From an uncultured Prevotella sp. (lineage in GTDB: Bacteria; Bacteroidota; Bacteroidia; Bacteroidales; Bacteroidaceae): DNA of 18,404 nucleotides. This document shows, in pieces, positions 7,539 to 15,116 of the stretch. The first letter of the stretch is position 1. Each line of letters opens with the position of its first letter. A program made the position numbers and the translations under genes. A model generated the notes under the pieces. The model ran no database searches. It saw only the letters and a list, made by a program, of their open reading frames with translations, and was not told the DNA's origin. The DNA lies in contig USRA01000044.1 of NCBI GenBank assembly GCA_900557035.1, forward strand, positions 1 through 18,404, written 5' to 3'.

Positions 7539-10205
7539 TTATTCTGTTAAGAACTTCAGAATACCCTGCATGATGCTGTAGCGGGTTTTCTCATCGCTGA
7601 TGCACTCCAGTGGGAATCCCATGGTGAAGGTGCGGTAGCTGGTACTCTTGTAGGCAACTGCTGCGCTGGTTCCTGTAAGATAACGCATGGCGCAGAAGGC
7701 TGTGCTGCCTATTGGATTGAGTATCTCCGGATGGCTGGCTGCATAATGCTTGGCATTCAGCGAATTATAGTAGCTGAATTCCTTGCCAAGTCCGCTTACC
7801 GTTGGCGATGTGGTAACGATACTGTCTCGCTCGGTAATGGTAGAATCTTCCGGATTGACATCCTGCACGATAAACTTGGTGCCGGTTGGCTCATAGTTTA
7901 CTTTCAGGATAGCGCCCATGAATGATTTCTCCTCTTCATCCTGCATGTCGCTGCCGTTGTAGGAGCCGCTCACAAGCAGTTTTCCGCCGTTGAGGGCATA
8001 GTACTTGATGCGCTTCTGCATGGTTGGGGTGAAGGTCTTGTAGTACTGATGGGTATAACCGTCGTAGCGCTCCAGACCATTGATGAGGTCCACAGCCTGA
8101 TAGTCGGTCATCTTCACTCTTCCCGAAAGGATGGCTTCGCTCGAACAACTGGCGATGCTGTACTTGTTGCCGGAAGCGATGGCCTGGGCATGCTCCACGG
8201 TATGGTTGAAGTCATTGCCTGCCACAAACTGTCCTGCCATCTCATTGCCGCTGTATCCCAGTCCGCTGGATGATTCGATACCCATTCTATGGATGTCGAA
8301 CACCTGCTGCTTGCCGCTCCATCCTGCCGTCAGACCATAGCTTACGCCTGGGTCCTGGTCGAAGTCGAAGCCCTGGATGCTGTCGTTATCTACCACCTGC
8401 GGTGAGGCGAGGCGATGGAAATTGTTCACGATCAGAATCTTGTTGGTGGCAGTAGGGTTATAGAGTGCCGAGAGGGTTTCTGATGGGAAGCTCTCGCCAC
8501 CCTGGTTTACAGCAGCTACCCGGAAGTTGTAGAGCTTGCCTGGCTCCAGCTTCACGTTGTAGATATTGGAGCGAACCATCGTACCATTGTCGAATCCGCC
8601 TTTGCCTTCTGCCTGATAAACAATGTAGCTGGTTGGCTTGGCGGTTGGTTCAGTCTTGTCAAGCTGCGCATTCCAGGTGAGGTTGGCATAGCCCTGTTCA
8701 TCCACCTCTACACTGAAGTGGTTGGGTGCCAGAGGCTGTACCACATACGGTTCGCCATGGTTGCTGCTCACGAATCTGAGAATGGTCTTGTAGATGGAAC
8801 GGGCGATGGTAAACTTGCCCATCGGATCCTGTGCGATGCGCATATCCGGGAAGCTCTGGTGAGAGAGCATTTCGATGATTGCCGATGGTACTTCCGGCAG
8901 TCGGGTCTCCGAATAGTTCCTGTCCCAAAGATATCGTTTGCCGAATGAACCAAAGGTATTACTCATGTCTTCTACGAGATTATCTCTCAAAGCCTTAGCG
9001 AAATCCTTTGAAGCAAATCTTGAAATACCGCTGTTCAGCATGCCATCGTTGAAGTCGGTGGTGCAGATAGCGAGTGCACCCCAGGTGGATTGTCCGTCAG
9101 GGTTGTATCCTGCGTCGCTGTGCAGGGCGAGAGAAAGCTCTATCGGCACGCGCTTGCCGTCCATTGCCGGCATATATACGCTGCCGCCTCCCAGCCAGTT
9201 GGTCATCATCGAACGGGTGTTGATGTCGTCGGCATAGTCGTTCTTACCCTTTCTTCCGCCATACACGCTATAGGGTGCTCCAGCCCACTGGGCGTAGTAT
9301 CTTGCTCCTTCCAGGCAACGTGGCATTCCGCTTACGAATCCACCACGTTCGATGTTGCCCATACCGCCTCCGAATCGTACGGCATCTGTGGTTACTACAC
9401 CTTTGCGTGAAGCGTGATTGGTGCAGACCACACGGTTGAACTCGTTGCATCCCTTGTCGAACTCGAAGGTGCCGAGATATACCCATGTGCCGCCACCCAT
9501 GCGCTGGTTGACGGTAAATTCCGTAGCCTGTCCCTTGTGATAGACGATGTATTTGGCATCGGGTACACTCTTGGGCAGTGTCTGATAGCTTACGTAAACG
9601 GCATATTTTCCCTCTTTCTGGAAGTTAGGCTGATAGCTCACCAGGCTGTTCTTCTTTCGCCTGGTAGCCTTCGCCTGTCTCACGGTACCCATCTGGAACG
9701 GATTTTCTCCATCCTGATAGGAAGCCTGGAGGTTGGCGAATCCCAGGGAGTCGCAGTTCTTCCATTTCTTGCCATTCACGAATTCCTGGTAGGAGATGGA
9801 GTGTCTGTCATCGTTATCCACAACAATCTCCTGCTGCTGCCAGTCGCGTTCACGGGGAGTGAAGACGATGGCGCCGGCATTTTCCAGCATCGGGATGAGA
9901 TAAGGCACCACAATGGTCTGGGTAAAGAGGTCTTCCGTAGTACAGAAGAGGTTAGGGCGTTGCCATTTCCATCCTCTTTCAGCATCCCAGTATCTTCCGT
10001 GTGATGCCCATAGTGAGAGATGCCGGTTCTGCAATCCGGCAGTCACGAAGTAGGGGCGTGAGGCATTGAACACCCACGGATCTTCATCGTATTCGATGTT
10101 TCCCCATGCATGACTGTTTCCCTCATCGAATGCCTGCAGCATGAATCCGGAAGAGATAAGCAGACTGCTTATCAGTCCATATTTTATAAATCTCGTTTTT
10201 TTCAC
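7539..10205 (-). CDS. Exported amidase-like protein with golvesin-like and FnIII domains ('xanthan lyase' type)
   Basis: 888 aa, predicted to act outside the cytoplasm. The start codon is GTG at 10205: an in-frame TAG lies 9 nt upstream and no ATG is in reach, and the GTG start gives a signal peptide (MKKTRFIKYG then a hydrophobic run to about 24). Residues 55-125 and 340-480 resemble the two halves of an Amidase_3 zinc hydrolase: His69 in SHG, Glu91, His362 in ALHSDAG, and Glu445 in VPSAIIEMLSHQSFPD. These are candidates for the three Zn ligands and the catalytic Glu of N-acetylmuramoyl-L-alanine amidases. A golvesin C-terminal-like beta domain (about 190-278) is inserted between them. A fibronectin III domain (about 485-583) and an alpha/beta domain (about 586-888, KILIVNNFHRLASP, LNGGKLLVSGSY) follow. 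Such proteins are often labelled xanthan lyase; peptidoglycan is the more likely target from the motifs. First of three closely spaced genes. Confidence 0.82.
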   Translation of the reverse strand: MKKTRFIKYGLISSLLISSGFMLQAFDEGNSHAWGNIEYDEDPWVFNASRPYFVTAGLQNRHLSLWASHGRYWDAERGWKWQRPNLFCTTEDLFTQTIVVPYLIPMLENAGAIVFTPRERDWQQQEIVVDNDDRHSISYQEFVNGKKWKNCDSLGFANLQASYQDGENPFQMGTVRQAKATRRKKNSLVSYQPNFQKEGKYAVYVSYQTLPKSVPDAKYIVYHKGQATEFTVNQRMGGGTWVYLGTFEFDKGCNEFNRVVCTNHASRKGVVTTDAVRFGGGMGNIERGGFVSGMPRCLEGARYYAQWAGAPYSVYGGRKGKNDYADDINTRSMMTNWLGGGSVYMPAMDGKRVPIELSLALHSDAGYNPDGQSTWGALAICTTDFNDGMLNSGISRFASKDFAKALRDNLVEDMSNTFGSFGKRYLWDRNYSETRLPEVPSAIIEMLSHQSFPDMRIAQDPMGKFTIARSIYKTILRFVSSNHGEPYVVQPLAPNHFSVEVDEQGYANLTWNAQLDKTEPTAKPTSYIVYQAEGKGGFDNGTMVRSNIYNVKLEPGKLYNFRVAAVNQGGESFPSETLSALYNPTATNKILIVNNFHRLASPQVVDNDSIQGFDFDQDPGVSYGLTAGWSGKQQVFDIHRMGIESSSGLGYSGNEMAGQFVAGNDFNHTVEHAQAIASGNKYSIASCSSEAILSGRVKMTDYQAVDLINGLERYDGYTHQYYKTFTPTMQKRIKYYALNGGKLLVSGSYNGSDMQDEEEKSFMGAILKVNYEPTGTKFIVQDVNPEDSTITERDSIVTTSPTVSGLGKEFSYYNSLNAKHYAASHPEILNPIGSTAFCAMRYLTGTSAAVAYKSTSYRTFTMGFPLECISDEKTRYSIMQGILKFLTE

Positions 10206-10219
10206 TTTCTTCTATGATG

Positions 10220-10268
10220 AGTGTCGCACCCCGGCCTTTCAACCTGGGGGCGACACTTTTTTCTTTTT
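10220..10268 (+). terminator. Strong hairpin with T-tract on the plus strand
   Basis: AGTGTCGC (10220-10227) pairs with GCGACACT (10250-10257). It continues with CCCC/GGGG and two more pairs after single-base bulges, closing an 8-nt loop CCTTTCAA; this gives about 14 bp. T6-C-T5 follows at 10257-10268. This is a textbook intrinsic terminator for plus-strand RNA, yet both flanking genes are on the minus strand. On the minus strand the hairpin is preceded by A's but lacks a U-tract. Confidence 0.65.
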
Positions 10269-10273
10269 GCTTG

Positions 10274-10831
10274 TTAGTCGATATTTCCGATAGAGAACTT
10301 CTCTGGTTTCTTTCCCTTGAAGTCCTTGAAGTACAGCTTGATTTCCCGCATGTCCTTCTCCACATCTCCCGAAGGGATGATCATCTTGGTACACTGTATC
10401 ACCTTCTTCTCGTAATCCACGCCGTAGAGTAGGATAGGGATGCCTGCCTTGAGGGCGATGAAATAGAATCCCTTCTTCCATTCCGGGTTGAGCGAGCGAG
10501 TACCCTCTGGGGTGATACAGAGACCGAAACTCTCGCGCTTCTTAGCCTCTTCGGCCAGGTTATCGGTCATGCTGGTATGCTTGCTTCTCCACACCGGTAC
10601 ACCTCCCATCTTTCTGAAGATAGGTCCCAGCGGCCAGAAGAACCATTCCTTCTTCATCAGGAAGTTGCTCTTGATGTTTTCAGCTCTGGAGTAGAGCTGT
10701 CCTATCAGGAAGTCCCAGTTGCTGGTGTGTGGTGCAAGACAGATGATGTACTTCTTGGGAAAGTCGATGGTTACTTCCTTCTTCCATCCCATTCGCTTGT
10801 ATAATATCCACTGACAGATGTCCTTGATCAT
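10274..10831 (-). CDS. PlsC-type lysophospholipid acyltransferase
   Basis: 185 aa acyltransferase of the 1-acyl-sn-glycerol-3-phosphate acyltransferase superfamily; it probably transfers an acyl chain to a lipid acceptor at the inner membrane. The catalytic HX4D motif is His35-Asp40 (PHTSNWD). The later blocks are also present: GGVPVWR (76-82), PEGTRS (108-113), and GIPILLYGVDY (130-140). It is shorter than typical PlsC (about 240 aa) and lacks a clear N-terminal membrane helix, like the small acyltransferases common in Bacteroidota. The exact acceptor cannot be told. It lies 66 nt downstream of the 90-aa gene and 68 nt upstream of the amidase-like gene, with a hairpin in the latter gap. Confidence 0.88.
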   Translation of the reverse strand: MIKDICQWILYKRMGWKKEVTIDFPKKYIICLAPHTSNWDFLIGQLYSRAENIKSNFLMKKEWFFWPLGPIFRKMGGVPVWRSKHTSMTDNLAEEAKKRESFGLCITPEGTRSLNPEWKKGFYFIALKAGIPILLYGVDYEKKVIQCTKMIIPSGDVEKDMREIKLYFKDFKGKKPEKFSIGNID

Positions 10832-10897
10832 TGCTTTTTAATCTGTTATCTATATATTATATAGGTATAATGGATGTTCTTCTCCGTTTTCTGAGGC

Positions 10898-11170
10898 TTA
10901 TCCCATGTTGGAGATCTGATCGATAATCTCGCTCACCTGCTTGTTGAAGTCATGAATCAGGTTCTGATAGTATGTACCTGGCTTCATACCTGGCTCTGGG
11001 TGAGAAATGCGCTTGATGAAGTCATTATTGATCATTACGATAGATGAAAGGATGCCATCTACGTCCTCCTGAGAAGGTTTCCCATTGTACAAAGACGCTG
11101 CTACAGTCTCAGCGAAAAGCTCGCTGGTAATGTAGTTGATAGTGCGTTTTAAATCTCTTTTGTTAGCCAT
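10898..11170 (-). CDS. Uncharacterised 90-aa protein
   Basis: A small soluble protein that I do not recognise, predicted almost entirely helical (INYITSELFAETVAASL; GILSSIVMINNDFIKRI; NLIHDFNKQVSEIIDQI). There is a possible break at HPEPGMKPG (about 57-65). It has no Cys, signal peptide or DNA-binding motif that I can name. It starts MANKRDLKR and has a good -7 promoter box about 40 nt upstream on the minus strand. It is the first gene of the minus-strand block that continues with the acyltransferase. Its own promoter and its protein-like composition support a real gene. Confidence 0.78.
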   Translation of the reverse strand: MANKRDLKRTINYITSELFAETVAASLYNGKPSQEDVDGILSSIVMINNDFIKRISHPEPGMKPGTYYQNLIHDFNKQVSEIIDQISNMG

Positions 11171-11212
11171 AATTCTTATTTCTAAATTAATAATTGGTTA
11201 AAAACATTGGCT

Positions 11213-11220
11213 CAAAGATA
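11213..11220 (-). promoter_or_regulatory. Predicted -7 box for the 90-aa gene
   Basis: Minus-strand TATCTTTG fits TAnnTTTG exactly. A weak ATTG lies 19 bp upstream. The start codon is about 40 nt downstream. It faces away from the pfp promoter, so 11171-11366 is a divergent promoter region. Confidence 0.5.
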
Positions 11221-11290
11221 ATCATTTTCTTTGGAAAAGCAATAGAAAATCAAAAAAAATATCGATATTAACTCATTTTTAGCATTTTTC

Positions 11291-11322
11291 TTTCCGTATC
11301 TCGCAGAAAAACCTTAAATTTG
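11291..11322 (+). promoter_or_regulatory. Predicted pfp promoter
   Basis: TAAATTTG at 11315-11322 matches TAnnTTTG, with TTTC (one mismatch to TTTG) at 11291-11294 and a 20-bp spacer. The expected leader is about 40 nt, AT-rich and without a Shine-Dalgarno. Confidence 0.6.
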
Positions 11323-11366
11323 CAGTGTTTTTGAAGTTTCAACTAATTAAATATTATAAAAGAATT

Positions 11367-13016
11367 ATGGAAAAAAGTGCATTGCAGATTGCAAGAGCGG
11401 CTTATCAGCCAAAGTTGCCAAAGGCGCTTCAGGGTCCTGTAAAGGCAGTTGAGGGTGCAGCAACTCAGTCAGTAGGTAACCAGGAAGAAATCAAGGCTCT
11501 CTTCCCTAACACATATGGAATGCCTGTTATTACTTTCGAGGCTGGCGAGGCTCAGGAACTCCCTGCTTTCAACGTAGGTGTTATCCTTTCTGGTGGTCAG
11601 GCTCCTGGCGGTCACAACGTGATCTCTGGTCTCTTCGACGGTGTGAAGTCTCTCAACCCAGCTAACAAGCTCTATGGCTTCATCCTCGGTCCTGGCGGTC
11701 TCGTTGATCACAACTATATGGAGATTACTCCTGAGATCATGGACGAGTACCGTAACACTGGTGGTTTCGATATCATCGGTTCTGGCCGTACCAAGTTGGA
11801 GAAGGAAGACCAGTTTGAGAAGGGTATTGAGATCCTCCGCGAGCTCGGTATCAAGGCTCTCGTTATCATCGGTGGTGACGACTCTAACACCAACGCTTGC
11901 GTTCTCGCTGAGTACTATGCTGCCAAGAAGTATGGCGTTCAGGTAATCGGTTGCCCTAAGACTATCGACGGTGACTTGAAGAACGAGCAGATCGAGACTT
12001 CTTTCGGTTTCGATACAGCCTGCAAGACTTACTCTGAGCTCATCGGTAACATCGAGCGCGACTGTAACTCTGCACGCAAGTACTGGCACTTCATCAAGTT
12101 GATGGGTCGTTCTGCTTCTCACATCGCTCTTGAGTGCGCACTCCAGACTCAGCCTAACATCTGCTTGATTTCTGAGGAAATCGAGGCTAAGGAAATGTCA
12201 CTTGATGATGTTGTTACATACATCGCTACAGCCGTAGCTGACCGTGCTGCTGATGGCAACAACTTCGGTACTGTTCTCATTCCAGAGGGCTTGATCGAGT
12301 TCATCCCAGCTATCAAGAAGCTCATCGCAGAGTTGAACGAGGTTCTTACAGACCCAACTACAGGTGAAAGCCGTGAGTTTGCTGGAGCTGAGGAGCAGAT
12401 AGCATTCGTTAAGGGTGCCATCGCTAAGGATAACCTCGCTGTATTGGAGTCTTTGCCAGCAGACGTAGCTCGCCAGCTTTGCCTCGACCGTGACCCTCAC
12501 GGAAACGTACAGGTTTCTCTCATCGAGACAGAGAAGTTGCTCTCTCGCATGGTAGCTGAGAAGTTGGCTGCTTGGAAGAAGGAGGGTAAGTACGTAGGTA
12601 AGTTCTCTGCTCAGCACCACTTCTTCGGTTACGAGGGACGTTGCGCAGCTCCTTCTAACTACGATGCTGACTACTGCTACTCACTCGGTTTCAACGCATC
12701 TCGCCTCATCGCAAACGGCAAGACTGGTTACATGTCAATCATCCAGAATACAACAGCTCCTGCAGCAGAGTGGATTGCAGGTGGTGTGCCTATCACCATG
12801 ATGATGAACATCGAGCGTCGTAACGGTGCTAACAAGCCAGTTATCCGCAAGGCTCTCGTAGAGCTCGACGGTGCTCCATTCAAGTTCTTCGCTTCTAAGC
12901 GTGAGCAGTGGGCTAAGGAGACATCTTATGTTTATCCAGGTCCTATCCAGTACTGGGGTCCATCTGAGGTTTGCGATCAGACCACAAAGACTCTCCAGTT
13001 GGAGCAGGCTAAGTAA
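11367..13016 (+). CDS. pfp: Pyrophosphate-dependent 6-phosphofructokinase (long type)
   Basis: Phosphorylates fructose 6-phosphate with PPi to fructose 1,6-bisphosphate, a reversible glycolytic step in the cytoplasm. The start at 11367 gives 549 aa (MEKSALQIARAAYQPKLP). An ATG 42 nt upstream is in frame but close to the predicted transcription start and adds untypical residues. The length matches the long PPi-PFK group (about 550 aa) rather than the 320-aa ATP enzyme. Motifs are GGQAPGGHNVISG (76-88), GGDDSNTNA (169-177), PKTIDGDLKN (197-206), and MGRSASHIALE (246-256). The Asp in GGDDS, where ATP enzymes have Gly, and the Lys in PKTID mark PPi use. Codon choice is strikingly uniform (ATC, CTC, GGT, AAG), which suggests high expression. 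The GH25 gene starts 23 nt downstream. Confidence 0.95.
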   Translation: MEKSALQIARAAYQPKLPKALQGPVKAVEGAATQSVGNQEEIKALFPNTYGMPVITFEAGEAQELPAFNVGVILSGGQAPGGHNVISGLFDGVKSLNPANKLYGFILGPGGLVDHNYMEITPEIMDEYRNTGGFDIIGSGRTKLEKEDQFEKGIEILRELGIKALVIIGGDDSNTNACVLAEYYAAKKYGVQVIGCPKTIDGDLKNEQIETSFGFDTACKTYSELIGNIERDCNSARKYWHFIKLMGRSASHIALECALQTQPNICLISEEIEAKEMSLDDVVTYIATAVADRAADGNNFGTVLIPEGLIEFIPAIKKLIAELNEVLTDPTTGESREFAGAEEQIAFVKGAIAKDNLAVLESLPADVARQLCLDRDPHGNVQVSLIETEKLLSRMVAEKLAAWKKEGKYVGKFSAQHHFFGYEGRCAAPSNYDADYCYSLGFNASRLIANGKTGYMSIIQNTTAPAAEWIAGGVPITMMMNIERRNGANKPVIRKALVELDGAPFKFFASKREQWAKETSYVYPGPIQYWGPSEVCDQTTKTLQLEQAK

Positions 13017-13039
13017 TAAGAAATAATCATATTATTAAT

Positions 13040-13951
13040 ATGTCAACAAGACGAACGGCTTCTTCACAAAAAAAGGGTACTGTGGCGAGAAGGAAGACTT
13101 CTTCTCGGCGTGGGGGCTCTGGTGGCAGAAGGCGTTCGTCTTCTGTTTTTCAGCGTTATCCCCGATTGGCATGGTGGATTGGTGGAACAGCGGTAGTAGT
13201 GCTGTATGTTTTCCTGTTCTATCATTTCTTCGTCGGACCTACCGGTTTCAGATGGCGTGCCCTCTATGGCGATGAGGTATATCCCGAAGGCTACGAGATT
13301 CATGGCATTGATATTTCTCATTATCAGGGTAAGATAGACTGGGAGCAGCTCAACAATGCGATGATCAAGGGGTGTCCTGTGCGCTTTGTCATCATCAAGA
13401 GTACCGAGGGTTCCAGCCGCCTGGATGAAAACTTCCGCGAGAACTTCAATCAGGCTCGCGACTACGGATTCATCCGTGGCGTGTATCATTTCTGGAGCAA
13501 TAAATCTACGGCTCGCGAACAGGCGTATTACTTCCTGGAGCAGGTGCATCTTACGGATGGCGATCTTCCGCCCGTACTCGACATCGAGCATAAGCCCGAT
13601 GACAAGAGTGTAGAGGATTTTCAGCGCGATGTGCTCACATGGCTGCATATCGTAGAGGATAGGTATCATGTGAAACCGATCATCTATACCTATTATAAGT
13701 TTAAGGAGCAGTATCTCAGTGCGCCCGTTTTCGATGACTATCCTTACTGGATAGCCCATTATTATGTAGATAAAGTGCAATACAAGGGCAAATGGAAGTT
13801 CTGGCAGCATACGGATGCAGGAAAGCTTCCGGGCATCAAGGGCTATGTGGATTTCGATATCTACAACGGCAGCTACTACGATCTGCGCCAGCTTTGCATC
13901 GGCAGCAAGGACAAGGATAAAAAAAAGTGGGATAATAATGAAGAAGAATAA
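13040..13951 (+). CDS. Membrane-anchored GH25 lysozyme-like muramidase
   Basis: 303 aa. The N-terminal 40 residues are strongly basic and Ser/Arg/Gly-rich, followed by one membrane helix (about 44-65), giving a likely N-in anchor with the enzyme in the periplasm. The GH25 domain (about 86-287) starts HGIDISHYQGKIDW (Asp91 at the barrel start). It has FVIIKSTEG (116-124), GVYHFW (147-152), the catalytic pair in LDIEHK (Asp181, Glu183), and the late strand GYVDFDIYNG (268-277). GH25 enzymes cleave the MurNAc-GlcNAc beta-1,4 bond. The C-terminus is a short Lys/Asp/Glu tail. It follows pfp by 23 nt with no terminator between, so it is probably transcribed with pfp. The stop codon runs into a terminator. 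Confidence 0.9.
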   Translation: MSTRRTASSQKKGTVARRKTSSRRGGSGGRRRSSSVFQRYPRLAWWIGGTAVVVLYVFLFYHFFVGPTGFRWRALYGDEVYPEGYEIHGIDISHYQGKIDWEQLNNAMIKGCPVRFVIIKSTEGSSRLDENFRENFNQARDYGFIRGVYHFWSNKSTAREQAYYFLEQVHLTDGDLPPVLDIEHKPDDKSVEDFQRDVLTWLHIVEDRYHVKPIIYTYYKFKEQYLSAPVFDDYPYWIAHYYVDKVQYKGKWKFWQHTDAGKLPGIKGYVDFDIYNGSYYDLRQLCIGSKDKDKKKWDNNEEE

Positions 13952-13994
13952 AGCTTGATTTTTCCAAGGGGGAAAGATCAAGCTTTATTTTTTT
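13950..13994. terminator. Intrinsic terminator after GH25 gene, probably bidirectional
   Basis: 16-nt arms at 13950-13965 and 13971-13986 (AAAGCTTGAT / ATCAAGCTTT plus TTTTCC / GGAAAG with one G-T) enclose a 5-nt loop. TTTATTTTTTT follows on the plus side. On the minus side the hairpin is followed by TTTATTCTTCTTC, a weaker U-rich tract that could stop prmA transcripts. Confidence 0.88.
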
Positions 13995-14054
13995 ATGATG
14001 TCTGAATGTTCGGTTTTTATTTTTTACTGCTGGTTTTATTCTTTATTGTTGGTT

Positions 14055-14927
14055 TTACGCTCCCAGTACCAGACAGGTCCAGTTGTTATCTACCTGTCTT
14101 GTTATCTCGTGCAGTCCCAGTTCATCTGCTTTCTCCAGCAATACAGGCACATCTTCCTCGTAGAAGCCGCTCAGAATCAGTGTGCCGCCCATATTCATCA
14201 CGCTGCGGAAGAGTTTCATGTCTTCCAGCAGGATGTTGCGGTTGATGTTGGCCATCACCACGTCGAAGACACCGCTCACGTGGTTCAGTACACAGCTGTT
14301 TCCGAAGAGTACCTCCATGTTATCTACGCCATTCAATACGGCATTGTGCTTGGCATTCTCCACGCTCCATTCGTCGATATCGTAGCCCACCACATCCTTG
14401 GCACCGAGCTTCGAGGCGGTGAGTCCCAGAATGCCCGTACCCGTACCGCAGTCTAGTATGCGCTTGGTCTTGATGGGCATCTTCAGCAGTTGTGCGATGA
14501 TCATACGGGTAGTTTCGTGGTTGCCGGTTCCGAAGGCTAGCTTTGCCTCGATGCCGATCTCGATGATGTCGGGACGATTGCTTGTATCCGGATAAAGTTC
14601 CGGATGTTTGGCATCGTAGATCACTACCTGGTCGCCCACAAAGATAGGGTCGAAGCCCTGCTCTTCCCATTCCTGGTTCCAGTCCTTGTCTTCGGCATCC
14701 TGGATGTCGTAGGTTATCTGGGTGTCCATGATAGGGAAGTCGGCGATGTAGGCATCCAGCGCCTCCTTGTTGAAGAGGTCTTTCTGCACGTATGCCTCCA
14801 TACCCGTTTCGGTTTCTTCAAACGATTCGAATCCAGCCTCGGCAGCACCGTCGGCGAGCAAGTCCTGGCAGGCTTGCATCAAGTCGGCCGATGTCTCGAT
14901 ATTGAATGTCGCTACTAAATATTTCAT
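14055..14927 (-). CDS. prmA: Ribosomal protein L11 methyltransferase
   Basis: SAM-dependent class I methyltransferase that methylates amino groups of ribosomal protein L11. 290 aa, close to the usual PrmA length. The N-terminal half (about 1-105) is the substrate-recognition part. The signature AFGTGNHETT is at 131-140, the SAM-binding loop ILDCGTGTGILGL at 157-169, the acidic GYDIDEWSVENAK at 181-193, and the PrmA-type motif VVMANINRNIL at 223-233. Single-gene unit on the minus strand, convergent with the GH25 gene and divergent from the W/Y-rich protein gene. A -7 box lies about 75 nt upstream. Confidence 0.95.
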   Translation of the reverse strand: MKYLVATFNIETSADLMQACQDLLADGAAEAGFESFEETETGMEAYVQKDLFNKEALDAYIADFPIMDTQITYDIQDAEDKDWNQEWEEQGFDPIFVGDQVVIYDAKHPELYPDTSNRPDIIEIGIEAKLAFGTGNHETTRMIIAQLLKMPIKTKRILDCGTGTGILGLTASKLGAKDVVGYDIDEWSVENAKHNAVLNGVDNMEVLFGNSCVLNHVSGVFDVVMANINRNILLEDMKLFRSVMNMGGTLILSGFYEEDVPVLLEKADELGLHEITRQVDNNWTCLVLGA

Positions 14928-15002
14928 ATCTTTTTTCTATTGATTTTGTCCTAAAAATACTTACGGATGTTCTAAAAAGTTTGAAATCCTTTAAATCTTC
15001 TG

Positions 15003-15010
15003 CAAAATTA
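15003..15010 (-). promoter_or_regulatory. Predicted -7 box for prmA
   Basis: Minus-strand TAATTTTG fits TAnnTTTG; no clear TTTG is found 20 bp upstream. The leader would be about 70 nt. Confidence 0.4.
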
Positions 15011-15053
15011 TAAAAAAATAGGGGAAAACCTACTATTATTTAGGGAAATTCTG

Positions 15054-15084
15054 TAATTTTGCATCAAAATAAGTGATATTTTTG
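15054..15084 (+). promoter_or_regulatory. Two candidate -7 boxes for the W/Y-rich protein gene
   Basis: TAATTTTG at 15054-15061 and TATTTTTG at 15077-15084 both fit TAnnTTTG. Neither has a good -33 at 20 bp. The first mirrors the prmA box on the other strand, 43 bp away. Confidence 0.4.
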
Positions 15085-15102
15085 CATTAAGAACAAAAAG
15101 AT

Positions 15103-15108
15103 AGGAGA
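15103..15108 (+). promoter_or_regulatory. Shine-Dalgarno-like AGGAGA
   Basis: AGGAGA lies 8 nt before the ATG at 15117. A good Shine-Dalgarno is uncommon in Bacteroidota, and the other genes in this window have A-rich start regions instead. It fixes the start of this gene well. Confidence 0.5.
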
Positions 15109-15116
15109 AATATACA

